DNA from: Deltaproteobacteria bacterium IMCC39146
GTDB taxonomy: Bacteria; Desulfobacterota; Desulfuromonadia; Desulfuromonadales; BM103
DNA length: 64,000 nt
Direction of reading: 5' to 3'
Assembly (NCBI GenBank): GCA_030005635.1
Contig: JARUHP010000020.1
Coordinates: 1-64,000, forward strand
The position numbers were made by a program, and so were the translations under genes. The notes beneath the pieces are model-generated. The model did not search any database. It had not been told where the DNA came from and was given only the letters and a program-made list of their open reading frames with translations. Each line of letters begins with the position of its first letter. Position 1 is the first letter of the stretch. Positions 1 to 7,397 of this stretch are shown here, in pieces.

Positions 1-105
1 CATGGCACGGCTGGCTTCTGCAACAGAATAACCTTGGGTAACAACCAGACTGGCGGCCTCGTGTTTAAATTCGTCGGTGAATGATCGTCTGTCTCTTCTG
101 CTCAT
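1..105 (-). CDS. IS3-family transposase OrfA, N-terminal part (cut by window edge)
   Basis: The minus strand from 105 encodes an N-terminus beginning MSRRDRRSFTDEFK and running to the left edge without a stop. The basic start followed by F-T-x-E-F-K and a helix-turn-helix-like segment (VVTQGYSVAEASRAM) is typical of the DNA-binding OrfA protein of IS3-type elements, which recognises the element ends. A Shine-Dalgarno-like AGAGGTG lies just upstream. Only 35 codons are visible, so whether the element is intact cannot be judged here. Confidence 0.8.
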   Translation of the reverse strand, partial: MSRRDRRSFTDEFKHEAASLVVTQGYSVAEASRAM

Positions 106-174
106 TTGAACACCTCTCTTGAAGTGGTATACTATACCACCTTAGTTGGTGTCCGGTTTTATTGAACCACTACA
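1..174 (-). mobile_element. End of an IS3-family insertion sequence
   Basis: Upstream of the OrfA start lies a typical IS3-type terminus: reading outward on the minus strand, the end is TGTAGTGGTTCAATAAAACC followed by GGACACC (148-174), beginning TG as IS3 ends do. The other end and target duplication are outside the window. Just beyond the end lies a right half of a family A repeat (208-240) with no left half, which suggests the element may have landed in or next to such a repeat. Confidence 0.7.
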
Positions 175-207
175 ATTCTTGTTAAATAACGATGGGTTTT
201 TGTTTAC

Positions 208-240
208 TCATCAGACCCTATCAGCTTGTATCTGCGGCAA
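208..240. repeat. Family A repeat, right half only
   Basis: Contains TCAGACCCTATCAG followed by TTGTATCTGCGGC, matching the right arm of the CCGCAGAT palindromes found at 4557-5800, 8500 and 32414. The left arm is missing, and the IS3 terminus lies 33 bp to the left. Confidence 0.65.
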
Positions 241-259
241 ATAAGCTTCTGCTTTTGTC

Positions 260-1327
260 CTAAGTAATCTCCGCATACTCCAGAAATGTCTTACTCGGCG
301 CAAACACCACCTGCTCATCCAGTAACCTGTTCAACTCCGGTGCATTGAAATAGCGCGCCTGTAACGCCTGCCCTTGCTGCATCCAAAAACCGAATTGCGG
401 TATAAACGTGTTGCGCTTGATCGTGTGATCGATAGTCAGGCCGGCGATGATCAGGATGTTGCGGTCACCGCTGTCGAAAGAATCGGTTACATAGGAAGCC
501 AGGCGATGGAACTGGCGCCAGGTGTTGATGTCGGCCATGCGGCGGTGGGGGTAGGGTGAAGTAACGATGTCGGGCATGAAGTCGAACACCGAGCTTTCGA
601 GCAGGGAGTCGGGGTCGTGTGCCGCATCGTTCAGTTGTTTGGTGAAATAGAAAGTAGACGGATCGAGGAGCTTGCCGATCGAAACCGGAGTCTTGGTTAT
701 CTCTTTTAGCGGGTGCTGGTAGCTGTTGGTAAAGTCCTTGTTGAGACGATAGACCTTTCCCTGGCTAGCATCCCGCAAAGGTTCACCATCGACAAGTCGG
801 TCGATTTTCAGGTGCAGGTGAGGGTGGTCATGCGTGTCGGTACTTTTACGCAGTAGATATTTGTAAGGGATTTCGACCTTCAAACCGCCGGGGCCTCGGA
901 AGAGGGTGATCAAGGTGGCTGCGCGTTGGTAAAGGGTCATGTAGGGTGACATCAGGCGGTTCAGCATGCCGCAGCAAGGGGCGACCTTGCCGTGCACACG
1001 CTTCACATAACCGATCCCTGCCTCCTCACTGCCACCGATGTGACTGCCGCCAAGGATGACCAGATCGCGACCGTGGTGAGAAGCAGGAATCAGCCGGTTT
1101 GGATCGATCAGAGCACCAACCCGCCCCAGGTTGAAGACCGGGCAATCATACACATAACCGAAAAGGCTCTTTTTTATACTCTGACTTTCGTCCGAACATT
1201 GCCAGACCACCGGTAGTTCCCCTTCAAAATTGGCTTCACTCGTGAGAGATCGCATCCGCCCAAAGAGATCCATTAACTCCATGGGTGGCTGATCGAGAAG
1301 GGTTTCAATCGGTGGAGAGATCGGCAT
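260..1327 (-). CDS. Hypothetical protein, possible LciB/C-like (beta-carbonic-anhydrase-fold) protein
   Basis: A 355-residue soluble protein without signal peptide or membrane segment. The most family-like stretch is GGSHIG followed by GIGYVKR and APCCG around residues 92-120, with a second His/Asp-rich segment (THDHPHLHLK) near 165. The pattern of a GxHIG motif, a G-x-V-x-R turn and a Cys-Gly pair resembles my recollection of the limiting-CO2-inducible B/C family, whose members bind zinc; this is a weak, unverified match. The gene stands alone, between an IS3 end and a MITE-like repeat; its ribosome-binding site (TAGGAGA on the minus strand) is partly formed by the tip of that repeat. Product otherwise unknown. 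Confidence 0.75.
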   Translation of the reverse strand: MPISPPIETLLDQPPMELMDLFGRMRSLTSEANFEGELPVVWQCSDESQSIKKSLFGYVYDCPVFNLGRVGALIDPNRLIPASHHGRDLVILGGSHIGGSEEAGIGYVKRVHGKVAPCCGMLNRLMSPYMTLYQRAATLITLFRGPGGLKVEIPYKYLLRKSTDTHDHPHLHLKIDRLVDGEPLRDASQGKVYRLNKDFTNSYQHPLKEITKTPVSIGKLLDPSTFYFTKQLNDAAHDPDSLLESSVFDFMPDIVTSPYPHRRMADINTWRQFHRLASYVTDSFDSGDRNILIIAGLTIDHTIKRNTFIPQFGFWMQQGQALQARYFNAPELNRLLDEQVVFAPSKTFLEYAEIT

Positions 1328-1337
1328 GGTTAGTCTC

Positions 1338-1504
1338 CTAGCAGCCTGTGGGACTTACAATGAACTGCTGCAAACTCGTCTCTTTGGCCCATATTTCTGC
1401 TCCTTTTCGACCAATAGCTAAGGCTATTATTCTCAAAAAAGCCAAAAGCTGTTCTCAAACAACCAAATTTCCGTTTCAGCCTTGAAAGTTCGACAGGCTG
1501 CTAG
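1338..1504. repeat. Family B MITE-like element, complete copy
   Basis: 167 bp with inverted ends: left CTAGCAGCCTGTGGGAC, right GTTCGACAGGCTGCTAG. The interior (CTCTTTGGCCCATATTTC, CTTTTCGACCAATAGCTA) is the reverse complement of the copy at 23937-24104, so the whole unit moved or copied as one. It contains no coding frame of note and abuts the start of the gene at 260-1327. Confidence 0.85.
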
Positions 1505-1669
1505 TGTGTTGCTGTATCTTTAACAAGTAACAATATAACACCGTTATATGCTTAAGTGTAGTGATTCATAAAAATTTAAATATAACTGTAAATCTAGATG
1601 GTTATCTTGGTTTGCAAAAGTTGTTGTCATGGGTAGCCTGACGAATTTTATACAAGCATGAATTTTTTC

Positions 1670-1698
1670 TTGACATAAACCTTGGGACAATCTAATTT
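1670..1698 (+). promoter_or_regulatory. Sigma-70-type promoter of the riboswitch operon
   Basis: TTGACA (1670-1675), 17-bp spacer, TAATTT (1693-1698). Placement just ahead of the GEMM aptamer predicts transcription start near 1705, so the leader would carry the complete riboswitch. Confidence 0.75.
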
Positions 1699-1724
1699 AA
1701 CCATCGTTTGAAACAGTTAATCTG

Positions 1725-1845
1725 TAGCCACTGAAAAAAGCCAAACCATTCGTGAGGGTGGGGCGGAAAGCCACGGGTCTTAATCTCCGATTAAAGACAG
1801 CCGGGTTGCTGAAGGGTATTTAAAACCTTCGCAGCCCGGCTTTTT
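1725..1845 (+). promoter_or_regulatory. GEMM-I cyclic-dinucleotide riboswitch with terminator
   Basis: The leader contains the GEMM-I hallmarks in order: GCCAAACCATTCGTGAGGGTGGGGCGG, then AAAGCCACGGGTCTT, a variable hairpin, and AGCCGGGTTGC. Compared with the canonical aptamer the first block reads GCCAAACC instead of GGCAAACC, and GGGGCGGAAAGCC instead of GGGACGCAAAGCC, so ligand preference (c-di-GMP or the cGAMP variant known from Geobacter relatives) is not resolved by eye. The 3' strand of the aptamer (GCCGGGTTGC) is also the 5' arm of an intrinsic terminator, so ligand binding should favour read-through: an ON switch by geometry. It controls the exported proteins at 2125-4179. Confidence 0.85.
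1800..1845 (+). terminator. Intrinsic terminator of the riboswitch expression platform
   Basis: GCCGGGTTGCTGAAGG pairs with CCTTCGCAGCCCGGC (one bulge, one G-T pair) and is followed by TTTTT. The 5' arm overlaps the last conserved aptamer block, making the two structures mutually exclusive. Confidence 0.8.
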
Positions 1846-1850
1846 GTATT

Positions 1851-2124
1851 TAAAATGGAGGGGAGGTAGAACGCTACGCAGACCTTTCGGACTGCGGGCT
1901 TGTTCTGTCACAGCAACCTGTAAATTCTTCGGCATTGATCCGAACAATTCCCCCTCCCTAAATTAAACTTAATATTTGTGGTGTCTTTTCGTTAGCACGT
2001 TGACGGAAGAAAACAGCACGCAGAAAGTCCACCATAAATAAACGCCAGGCAAGAAAGGAGAGGGCCAGCCTGGAAAGCGTAACATTGTAATGACTTATTA
2101 ATTGTTGTCAGTAAGGAGGAAGCT
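1851..2124 (+). other. Leader between riboswitch and first gene
   Basis: About 270 bp with no convincing gene. It ends in a strong Shine-Dalgarno AAGGAGG (2113-2119) six bases before the ATG at 2125. I see no second promoter. Confidence 0.5.
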
Positions 2125-2949
2125 ATGAAAGAAACAAGCATGATGCTTGTGCTGATGGTGGTAGCTGTCTGTCTGACCGCCACGACAGCCCTCGCAGCTC
2201 AAATCGTTGTAGAAGAACGCATTGATTCGGAGACCGGATCGCCTGTCAAAGAAGAGTTCAGCTTTTACGGTCAGGGTTTCGAAGATTTCATTCTCAAGGT
2301 TCAAAATGGTGATGAGAGCGGTACGAACCAGGTTTCCAGTGCTATCATTAGTATTAACGGCGTAAAAATCCTCGGTCCATCAGATTTCAACCAGAAGGTT
2401 CAGGTCCTCGAACGCGCCATCTCCCCCAACGATCTCGAAAACACTCTCACAGTTTCACTTCGCAGCAACCCCGGTGGTTTCCTGAATGTTCAAATCCTGG
2501 CTGAGACAAGCCTGAACCTGCCTCCCGATCTAGGCTCTGCTGGCGATGCCACCATTGAAGGTGTCGATGTCAATGATAATGGCATACGCGATGACATCGA
2601 GCGCTGGATTGCGTTGACCTACCCGAATTCCGAGAAAACCCGTCATGCGCTTATTCAGAATTACTATCCATTGCAGAACTTTATGATCCATGCTCGTGAG
2701 GGTGATCGGGATGCTGTTTATAACGATATGTCTTCCATGCAACGTGCTGGAGAATGTCTCGATTATATACGTCCTGATGACGCTTACCTTCTAATCGAAG
2801 AGCTACAGGCCCGAATCGTTAACACCAGTGATCGTGTCTATGCATATCAAGATTCGAGTCGTATGTTGGGTGGCGGGTCTTTCCCCTCTGCGCGTTTATC
2901 TGAATGGAAGCAGAGCTGTACTTTTGATCCTGATGCACTTGCAAACTGA
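2125..2949 (+). CDS. Exported hypothetical protein with EF-hand-like loop, riboswitch-controlled
   Basis: 274 residues starting with a clear Sec signal peptide (hydrophobic MLVLMVVAVCLTATTALA, cleavage likely after ALAA). The N-terminal half is beta-rich (ISINGVKILGP resembles repeats seen in secreted surface proteins). Near residue 149 is DVNDNGIRDDI, a dockerin/EF-hand-type calcium-loop pattern, followed by an alpha-helical C-terminal part. No enzyme motif recognised. It is the first gene after the GEMM riboswitch and lies 12 bp before the hydrolase at 2962, so the two are almost surely co-transcribed and may act together outside the cytoplasm. Confidence 0.8.
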   Translation: MKETSMMLVLMVVAVCLTATTALAAQIVVEERIDSETGSPVKEEFSFYGQGFEDFILKVQNGDESGTNQVSSAIISINGVKILGPSDFNQKVQVLERAISPNDLENTLTVSLRSNPGGFLNVQILAETSLNLPPDLGSAGDATIEGVDVNDNGIRDDIERWIALTYPNSEKTRHALIQNYYPLQNFMIHAREGDRDAVYNDMSSMQRAGECLDYIRPDDAYLLIEELQARIVNTSDRVYAYQDSSRMLGGGSFPSARLSEWKQSCTFDPDALAN

Positions 2950-2961
2950 TAGGGGGGAATT

Positions 2962-4179
2962 ATGAGAAAGATACTTTGTTATGTATTGACGCTTTTTTTG
3001 TTGATCCTTGTTGATAACAACTTTGCAGAAGCTAGCTACTGTAACTATGGGAATGCTGTGTTTTTTAGTAATGGAATGTTCAATGAGCAAAGTTCAGCTG
3101 ATTCATCGTTGAGAAGATTGAAAAGAATGATGATAACGGCTGGCGAACTTCCCGATGAAGAATGGACCTTCGAACTCTCTTACAATCACAATGAAGGCAT
3201 TTACTCACTTTTTGAGGTCTATCGTCAAAGCATGGGTGACCAGGCTGCTTCCTTCTGGAGATGGCTTGGCAGTCAGGAACATGCTCCCGGGTGGTTTCAA
3301 ACCGCAACACACGAAATAGCTGCAAGCTATAATGCTGCAGAGGCAATCATTGATGCTGATTTAAGCCGTCATGTTCAACGTTATAAAAGTTTATTGATGG
3401 AAGGTAATCGTGTGCTGGTTGTAGCTCATTCCCAAGGCAATCTTTATGCAAATGCCGCCTATACGAATTTGGCAAGTGATAGTCGCATACAGATGAGTGC
3501 CTTCGGTGTTGTTTCTGTGGCAACCCCTGCTAGTAGGGTTGCTGGAGGCGGCCCCTATTTTACTTTGGTAAACGATATTGTCATCGCAGCAGTAGACAGT
3601 TTGTTTCCTGGAACCCTAGATCCCAACGTTGCCAATATTCCGAACTTTGATGATTGGACTAACCATGGTTTTATCAAATCTTATCTCAACGGCAACCAAA
3701 CCGGCCCAATGATCATCAACATCGCACTCAGTCAAGCCAACGCTCTCTCGTGGCCAACCCCACAGGTTGGTAGCGGCCCCATCAGCATCACCCTGACCTG
3801 GGGGGCGGAAAGAGACGTGGATCTGCATGTTAATGAGCCGGACGGCAGCCATGTCTATTATGGCAACATGTGGGGCAGCTCTGGTTACCTGGACTACGAT
3901 GATGTTACTTCCTATGGCCCTGAGCACTACTACGTTGTTGATTGTGAAAACCTGGCAACGGGACGATACGGTGTTGGCGTTAATTATTATTCTGGTAATG
4001 GACCGGAAACAGCCCATGTTCAGGTTCAGGCTGGAGATATTATCAGAGACTACTCAATTAACCTCTCAGCCCCGGAAGGCTCCGCAGGAAATAGCAACGC
4101 AGAACCTGTCGCCAGTATCGAAGTTATTGGCGATGCCGAAAGCGGGTATGAATTCACTGTTGCAGGAGCTGGTCGCTAG
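2962..4179 (+). CDS. Exported alpha/beta-hydrolase (lipase-like) with C-terminal YfaP/DUF2135-type domain
   Basis: 405 residues with a Sec signal peptide (about 1-24). The central domain carries AHSQG (nucleophile Ser157), the GxSxG-like elbow of lipases and esterases; candidate partners are the Asp of VNDIV and the His of TNHGF near 235. From about residue 270 a second domain has the pattern LTW...DVDLHVNEPDG...YLDYDDVTSYGPE, typical of the YfaP/DUF2135 beta-sandwich found in secreted proteins. Substrate unknown. SD is GGGGG before ATG. The TAG stop (4177-4179) lies in the tip of a family B repeat remnant, so the C-terminus may have been altered by the repeat. Confidence 0.85.
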   Translation: MRKILCYVLTLFLLILVDNNFAEASYCNYGNAVFFSNGMFNEQSSADSSLRRLKRMMITAGELPDEEWTFELSYNHNEGIYSLFEVYRQSMGDQAASFWRWLGSQEHAPGWFQTATHEIAASYNAAEAIIDADLSRHVQRYKSLLMEGNRVLVVAHSQGNLYANAAYTNLASDSRIQMSAFGVVSVATPASRVAGGGPYFTLVNDIVIAAVDSLFPGTLDPNVANIPNFDDWTNHGFIKSYLNGNQTGPMIINIALSQANALSWPTPQVGSGPISITLTWGAERDVDLHVNEPDGSHVYYGNMWGSSGYLDYDDVTSYGPEHYYVVDCENLATGRYGVGVNYYSGNGPETAHVQVQAGDIIRDYSINLSAPEGSAGNSNAEPVASIEVIGDAESGYEFTVAGAGR

Positions 4180-4266
4180 CAACTTGTCTGATTAACCATG
4201 AACTGGCCGAAAATCAACCTGTTCGGCCCATTTTCGCTTCAGCCCAGATAGTCCGATAGGCTGCTA
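4176..4266. repeat. Family B repeat, degenerate internally deleted copy
   Basis: Starts CTAGCAACTTGTCTGAT, contains TTTTCGCTTCAGCC as in the full copies, and ends AGTCCGATAGGCTGCTAA. About 75 bp of the interior is missing. The stop codon of the upstream hydrolase falls within its first four bases. Confidence 0.65.
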
Positions 4267-4361
4267 AAAAGTTGTAAAGATAAAGCTTTTGATTTGCTGC
4301 CAGGGAAATGCATGGCAGCTATGAAGGGGGAGGTAGGGTAAACACGGCTGTACCGATAAAA

Positions 4362-4492
4362 AGAAAGATCTCCACATTTGCAATGCAATGGCCGCTTTGC
4401 GGCACCCGCCGCCCAGGTTTGAGGGGAACTCGAGGCGAGGAGGGGAATGTGATGTTATGCAATGGTCATAAGGGGGGACGTGAGATCTTTCT
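4362..4492. repeat. Inverted repeat block, possible structured RNA
   Basis: AGAAAGATCTC (4362-4372) is matched by its exact reverse complement GAGATCTTTCT (4482-4492); an inner CACATT/AATGTG pair and a direct repeat ATGCAATGG (4383, 4457) sit between. Open frames here look random. Not one of the other repeat families in the window. Confidence 0.4.
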
Positions 4493-4532
4493 GCCCCATT
4501 TTGTGTGATCTCATTTTTATGAGATATGTTAT

Positions 4533-4562
4533 GGCCCGCCCGAAACGGCGGGCCACTTTTTT
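4533..4562 (+). terminator. Intrinsic terminator
   Basis: GGCCCGCC, loop CGAAAC, GGCGGGCC, then ACTTTTTTT. It would end transcripts from the riboswitch operon or a small RNA starting in 4270-4500. Confidence 0.8.
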
Positions 4563-4807
4563 AACTGAAGGCTTTATTGGCCGCAGATACAATCTGATGC
4601 CTTCGGATAAAGTCAAAGGCCATACCGCTTATGTTTGTAGTTTAAAACCATCAGATGTAATCAGACGTTATCTGGGGTTAATTTTTTAACTGAAGGCTTT
4701 ATTGGCCGCAGATACAATCTGATAACTTCGGATAAAGTCAAAGGCAAAAACCGCTTATGCTTATGGTTTGAAACCATCAGACTTTATCAGACCCAATCTG
4801 CGGCTAA
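4557..4807. repeat. Family A palindromic repeat, two copies in direct tandem
   Basis: Two units of about 125 bp in direct order (from AACTGAAGGCTTTATTGG at 4563 and again at 4688). Each begins GGCCGCAGATACAATCTGAT and ends with the opposite arm; the second ends CAATCTGCGGCTAA (4807), the first is damaged (TATCTGGGGTTAA). Arms pair as an imperfect palindrome with CTGAT iterations about 10-11 bases apart. The gene for the GxxExxY protein starts 40 bp further on. Confidence 0.85.
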
Positions 4808-4847
4808 TTAAACGATTGTTTTTATTGTATTTGGAATGGAAGAAATA

Positions 4848-5231
4848 ATGATCAAAGACGAAGCTTATTACAAGCGTTTGACAGAACAGATTATTGGCTG
4901 TGCATATACCGTTAGCAATAACCTGGGTTGTGGTTTTCTGGAGAAAGTTTATGAGAACTCACTGGCGATAGAACTAATTGCTTCAAAACTGAAAGTTCAA
5001 ACTCAAAAGCCCATCACAATTTTTTATGCAGGGCAGGTGGTTGGTGAATACTTTGCAGATATGCTTGTTGAAGATGAAATTATCATTGAATTGAAAGCCG
5101 TTAAGACCATAGAGAATATCCATTTCGCCCAGTGTCAGAATTACCTGAAAGCGACTGGTAAGAAACTAGGTTTGGTCCTCAACTTTGGAGGTGAGCGAGT
5201 TCAGGTTAAACGAGTGGCGAATGGCGTTTAG
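4848..5231 (+). CDS. GxxExxY protein (PD-(D/E)XK-like fold)
   Basis: 127 residues. The signature G-F-L-E-K-V-Y (GCGFLEKVYE) names the GxxExxY family; it is followed by a core with ADMLVEDEIIIELKAV, matching the D...E-x-K arrangement of PD-(D/E)XK nuclease-like folds, and the family-typical ending NYLKATGKKLGLVLNFG. Family members are small proteins often present in several genomic copies near short repeats; no reaction is established. ATG 4848 is preferred (GGAAG five bases upstream); an in-frame ATG at 4836 would add four residues. The gene is closely bracketed by family A palindromes, ending 40 bp before it and starting 20 bp after it. Confidence 0.9.
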   Translation: MIKDEAYYKRLTEQIIGCAYTVSNNLGCGFLEKVYENSLAIELIASKLKVQTQKPITIFYAGQVVGEYFADMLVEDEIIIELKAVKTIENIHFAQCQNYLKATGKKLGLVLNFGGERVQVKRVANGV

Positions 5232-5250
5232 TGGCAATTCAAAACACTTA

Positions 5251-5409
5251 TTAGCCGCAGATTCAATCTGATAAGGTCTGATGGTTTAACCCTTTAGCAA
5301 GAACTCTTTATCTTTTCATTTTTCTGAAAGCTGTCTGGTTGGTTTAAAATTAAGGCACTAAAAGTCTTGTGGATTTTATCAGATGTTATCAGATTGTATC
5401 TGCGGCTAA
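5251..5409. repeat. Family A palindromic repeat, long copy
   Basis: Left arm TTAGCCGCAGATTCAATCTG (5251-5270 and on to 5284), right arm TTTTATCAGATGTTATCAG continuing into TTGTATCTGCGGCTAA (to 5409). About 90 bp of unrelated sequence separates the arms. It lies between the GxxExxY gene and the coiled-coil gene. Confidence 0.85.
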
Positions 5410-5462
5410 AATTGCTTATAAATGGGGTCTGCTTTTTTATTGTAATTACATTGGAGGGAAAT

Positions 5463-5741
5463 ATGGAAAAGGAGCATCAGGTGATGATTCTCGAAGACAT
5501 CAATGGCAAATTCGACCTGGTTCTGGAAGGCTATGCAGCACTTGATAAGAAGTTGGATGCCCGTTTCGATGAGTTGAACGAAAAGGTAGAAAACAACAGC
5601 TTTAAGATAGGGGTCTTAAACCAGAAAATTGATGCTGTTGATGAAAGTTTGACGAAGAAGATTGATGCCGTCGCCGAAGATTTGTCCGCTCATCGTCGTG
5701 ATACAGAGCTTCATAGGGGATATCAGGTCAGAGAGGATTGA
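5463..5741 (+). CDS. Small coiled-coil hypothetical protein
   Basis: 92 residues, ATG 5463 with SD GGAGG (5452-5457). Residues 10-75 form heptad-rich helix (LVLEGYAALDKKLDARFDELNEKV, repeated KKIDAV). The end AHRRDTELHR resembles a motif I associate with a family of small coiled-coil proteins common in Geobacter-type genomes, without known function. The frame is open upstream through the family A repeat, but the SD argues against that longer start. It is bracketed by family A repeats (53 bp before, 21 bp after), as is its GxxExxY neighbour. Confidence 0.7.
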   Translation: MEKEHQVMILEDINGKFDLVLEGYAALDKKLDARFDELNEKVENNSFKIGVLNQKIDAVDESLTKKIDAVAEDLSAHRRDTELHRGYQVRED

Positions 5742-5762
5742 TATCGAAATCTTTAGGCAATA

Positions 5763-5797
5763 TTGGCCGCAGATAGAATCTGATAACGTCTGATAAA
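5763..5797. repeat. Family A repeat, left half
   Basis: TTGGCCGCAGATAGAATCTG then ATAACGTCTGATAAA; only the left arm is present. It closes the repeat-bracketed block 21 bp after the coiled-coil gene. Confidence 0.75.
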
Positions 5798-5865
5798 AAG
5801 TGCGGTTTGCTGATCAACTTCAATGTAGAACTTTTGAAAATAGTCTGGTTAGAATGGTTAATTAA

Positions 5866-5897
5866 TCTCTGCAAACTCTCTGAACTCGGTGGTGAAA
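5866..5897. repeat. Family C repeat arm carrying the manB ribosome-binding site
   Basis: CTCTGCAAACTCTCTGAACT followed by CGGTGGTGAAA is the reverse complement of the ACCAC-GAG-CAGAG type arm seen at 7261 and 8435. Its GGTGGTG lies right before the ATG at 5899 and can serve as Shine-Dalgarno sequence. Confidence 0.55.
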
Positions 5898-5898
5898 A

Positions 5899-7248
5899 AT
5901 GATTATTGAATGTTTTAAGGCCTACGATATCCGCGGTCGGATTCCCGATCAACTCAACGAAGATGTCGCCTATCGAATTGGTCGCGCTTTTGCGCAGTTC
6001 CTGAAGCCAAAAACTGTCGTGGTTGGCCAGGATGTACGTCCCACCAGCCCGGCGTTGACGGCGGCTCTGGTGAAAGGCTTGACCGAGGGTGGGGCGGATG
6101 TTCTCGATATCGGCCTGTGCGGTACGGAGGAGGTATACTTCGCCACTTCATACGCCAAGGCTGACGGCGGGATTATGGTGACGGCGAGCCACAATCCGGC
6201 GGATTACAATGGTATGAAGCTGGTGCGTGAAGAGAGCCGGCCGATCAGTGGCGATACGGGGCTTGATAAGATCAGACAGCTTGCCGAGGCGGGTGAGTTT
6301 GACGCGCCTGAGCGGACAGGGCAGGTGACACCCTATGAGCACCGGGTTGCTTATATCCGACATTTGCTCAGTTATATAGACGCCTCAGCTTTGCGGCCGT
6401 TGAAAGTGGTAGTGAACGCTGGAAACGGCTGTGCCGGGCCTCTTCTAGATCTGTTGGAGAAGCAGCTGCCCTTGGAGATCATCAAGATCTGTCACGAGCC
6501 GGATGGCTCTTTTCCCAACGGTATTCCGAACCCCTTACTGCCGGAGAATCGTGGCATCACAAGGGACGCGGTGCTCGAACATGGCGCCGGCCTGGGTATT
6601 GCCTGGGATGGTGATTTTGACCGCTGCTTCTTCTTTAACGAACATGGTGAATTCATTGAGGGTTACTATATCGTCGGCCTGCTGGCTGAGGCTTTCCTGG
6701 CGACGCGGCCGAAGGCGAAGATTATCCATGACCCCCGTCTGACCTGGAACACTGTTAATATTGTGGAGCAGGCCGGTGGCGAGGCGGTGATGAGTAAGAC
6801 CGGCCATGCCTTCATCAAGGAACGGATGCGCGCCGAGGATGCCGTTTATGGTGGTGAAATGAGCGCTCACCATTATTTCCGCGACTTCGCTTACTGCGAC
6901 AGTGGTATGATCCCCTGGCTACTGGTGGTCGAGCTGATGTGTCGTCAGAAGAAGCTTCTTTCCGAACTGGTTGGTGAGCGGATGAAGAAGTTCCCGGCCA
7001 GCGGTGAGATTAACCGGACGTTGAACGATCCTGCAGCGGCGATTAAAGCGGTTGAAGAGAAGTATGCGTCTGGCGCTCTTGATGTCGATCACACGGATGG
7101 GCTCTCTGTTGAATTCGCTAAGTGGCGGTTTAACCTTCGCATGTCGAACACTGAGCCGGTGGTGCGGTTGAATGTTGAATCGCGTGGTGATCAGGTACTG
7201 ATGGAAGAAAAAACAGCTGAGCTTCAGAGCTTTCTTAAAGAGCGATAG
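5899..7248 (+). CDS. manB: Phosphomannomutase/phosphoglucomutase (CpsG/ManB type)
   Basis: 449 residues. Interconverts hexose 6-phosphate and 1-phosphate to feed GDP-mannose or UDP-glucose pools for surface polysaccharides. The opening KAYDIRG, the phosphoserine loop [11 protein letters not shown] (about residue 97-107, active Ser in ASHNP), the metal loop DGDFDRCF, the sugar-binding [10 protein letters not shown] and the phosphate-binding MSNTEP near the end are all present. The length and sequence resemble E. coli CpsG closely. The next gene is a UDP-sugar epimerase on the same strand, separated by a family C repeat, so co-transcription is uncertain. Confidence 0.93.
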   Translation: MIIECFKAYDIRGRIPDQLNEDVAYRIGRAFAQFLKPKTVVVGQDVRPTSPALTAALVKGLTEGGADVLDIGLCGTEEVYFATSYAKADGGIMVTASHNPADYNGMKLVREESRPISGDTGLDKIRQLAEAGEFDAPERTGQVTPYEHRVAYIRHLLSYIDASALRPLKVVVNAGNGCAGPLLDLLEKQLPLEIIKICHEPDGSFPNGIPNPLLPENRGITRDAVLEHGAGLGIAWDGDFDRCFFFNEHGEFIEGYYIVGLLAEAFLATRPKAKIIHDPRLTWNTVNIVEQAGGEAVMSKTGHAFIKERMRAEDAVYGGEMSAHHYFRDFAYCDSGMIPWLLVVELMCRQKKLLSELVGERMKKFPASGEINRTLNDPAAAIKAVEEKYASGALDVDHTDGLSVEFAKWRFNLRMSNTEPVVRLNVESRGDQVLMEEKTAELQSFLKER

Positions 7249-7260
7249 ACAAATGCTGTT

Positions 7261-7374
7261 CACCACAGAGAGCACAGAGTACACTGAGACACCCTTAGAG
7301 CTTTTAGTTTGTAAAGCTTTGTTTCTCCCTCTGTGAACTCTGTGTACTTTAGTGAGCAAAGCGAACGAGTGGTG
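7261..7374. repeat. Family C repeat, both arms
   Basis: Left arm CACCACAGAGAGCACAGAG, right arm CTCCCTCTGTGAACTCTGTG ending with GTGGTG; a 114-bp dyad between manB and the epimerase. CACAGAG is iterated at 9-bp steps in each arm. Confidence 0.7.
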
Positions 7375-7397
7375 TAAGATTTTAAAAAAGGTTGGCT

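Noticed and set aside
4308-4508. 66-codon frame in the non-coding block
   Set aside because: No SD, Arg/Gly-rich random-looking sequence, and it runs through the inverted repeat.
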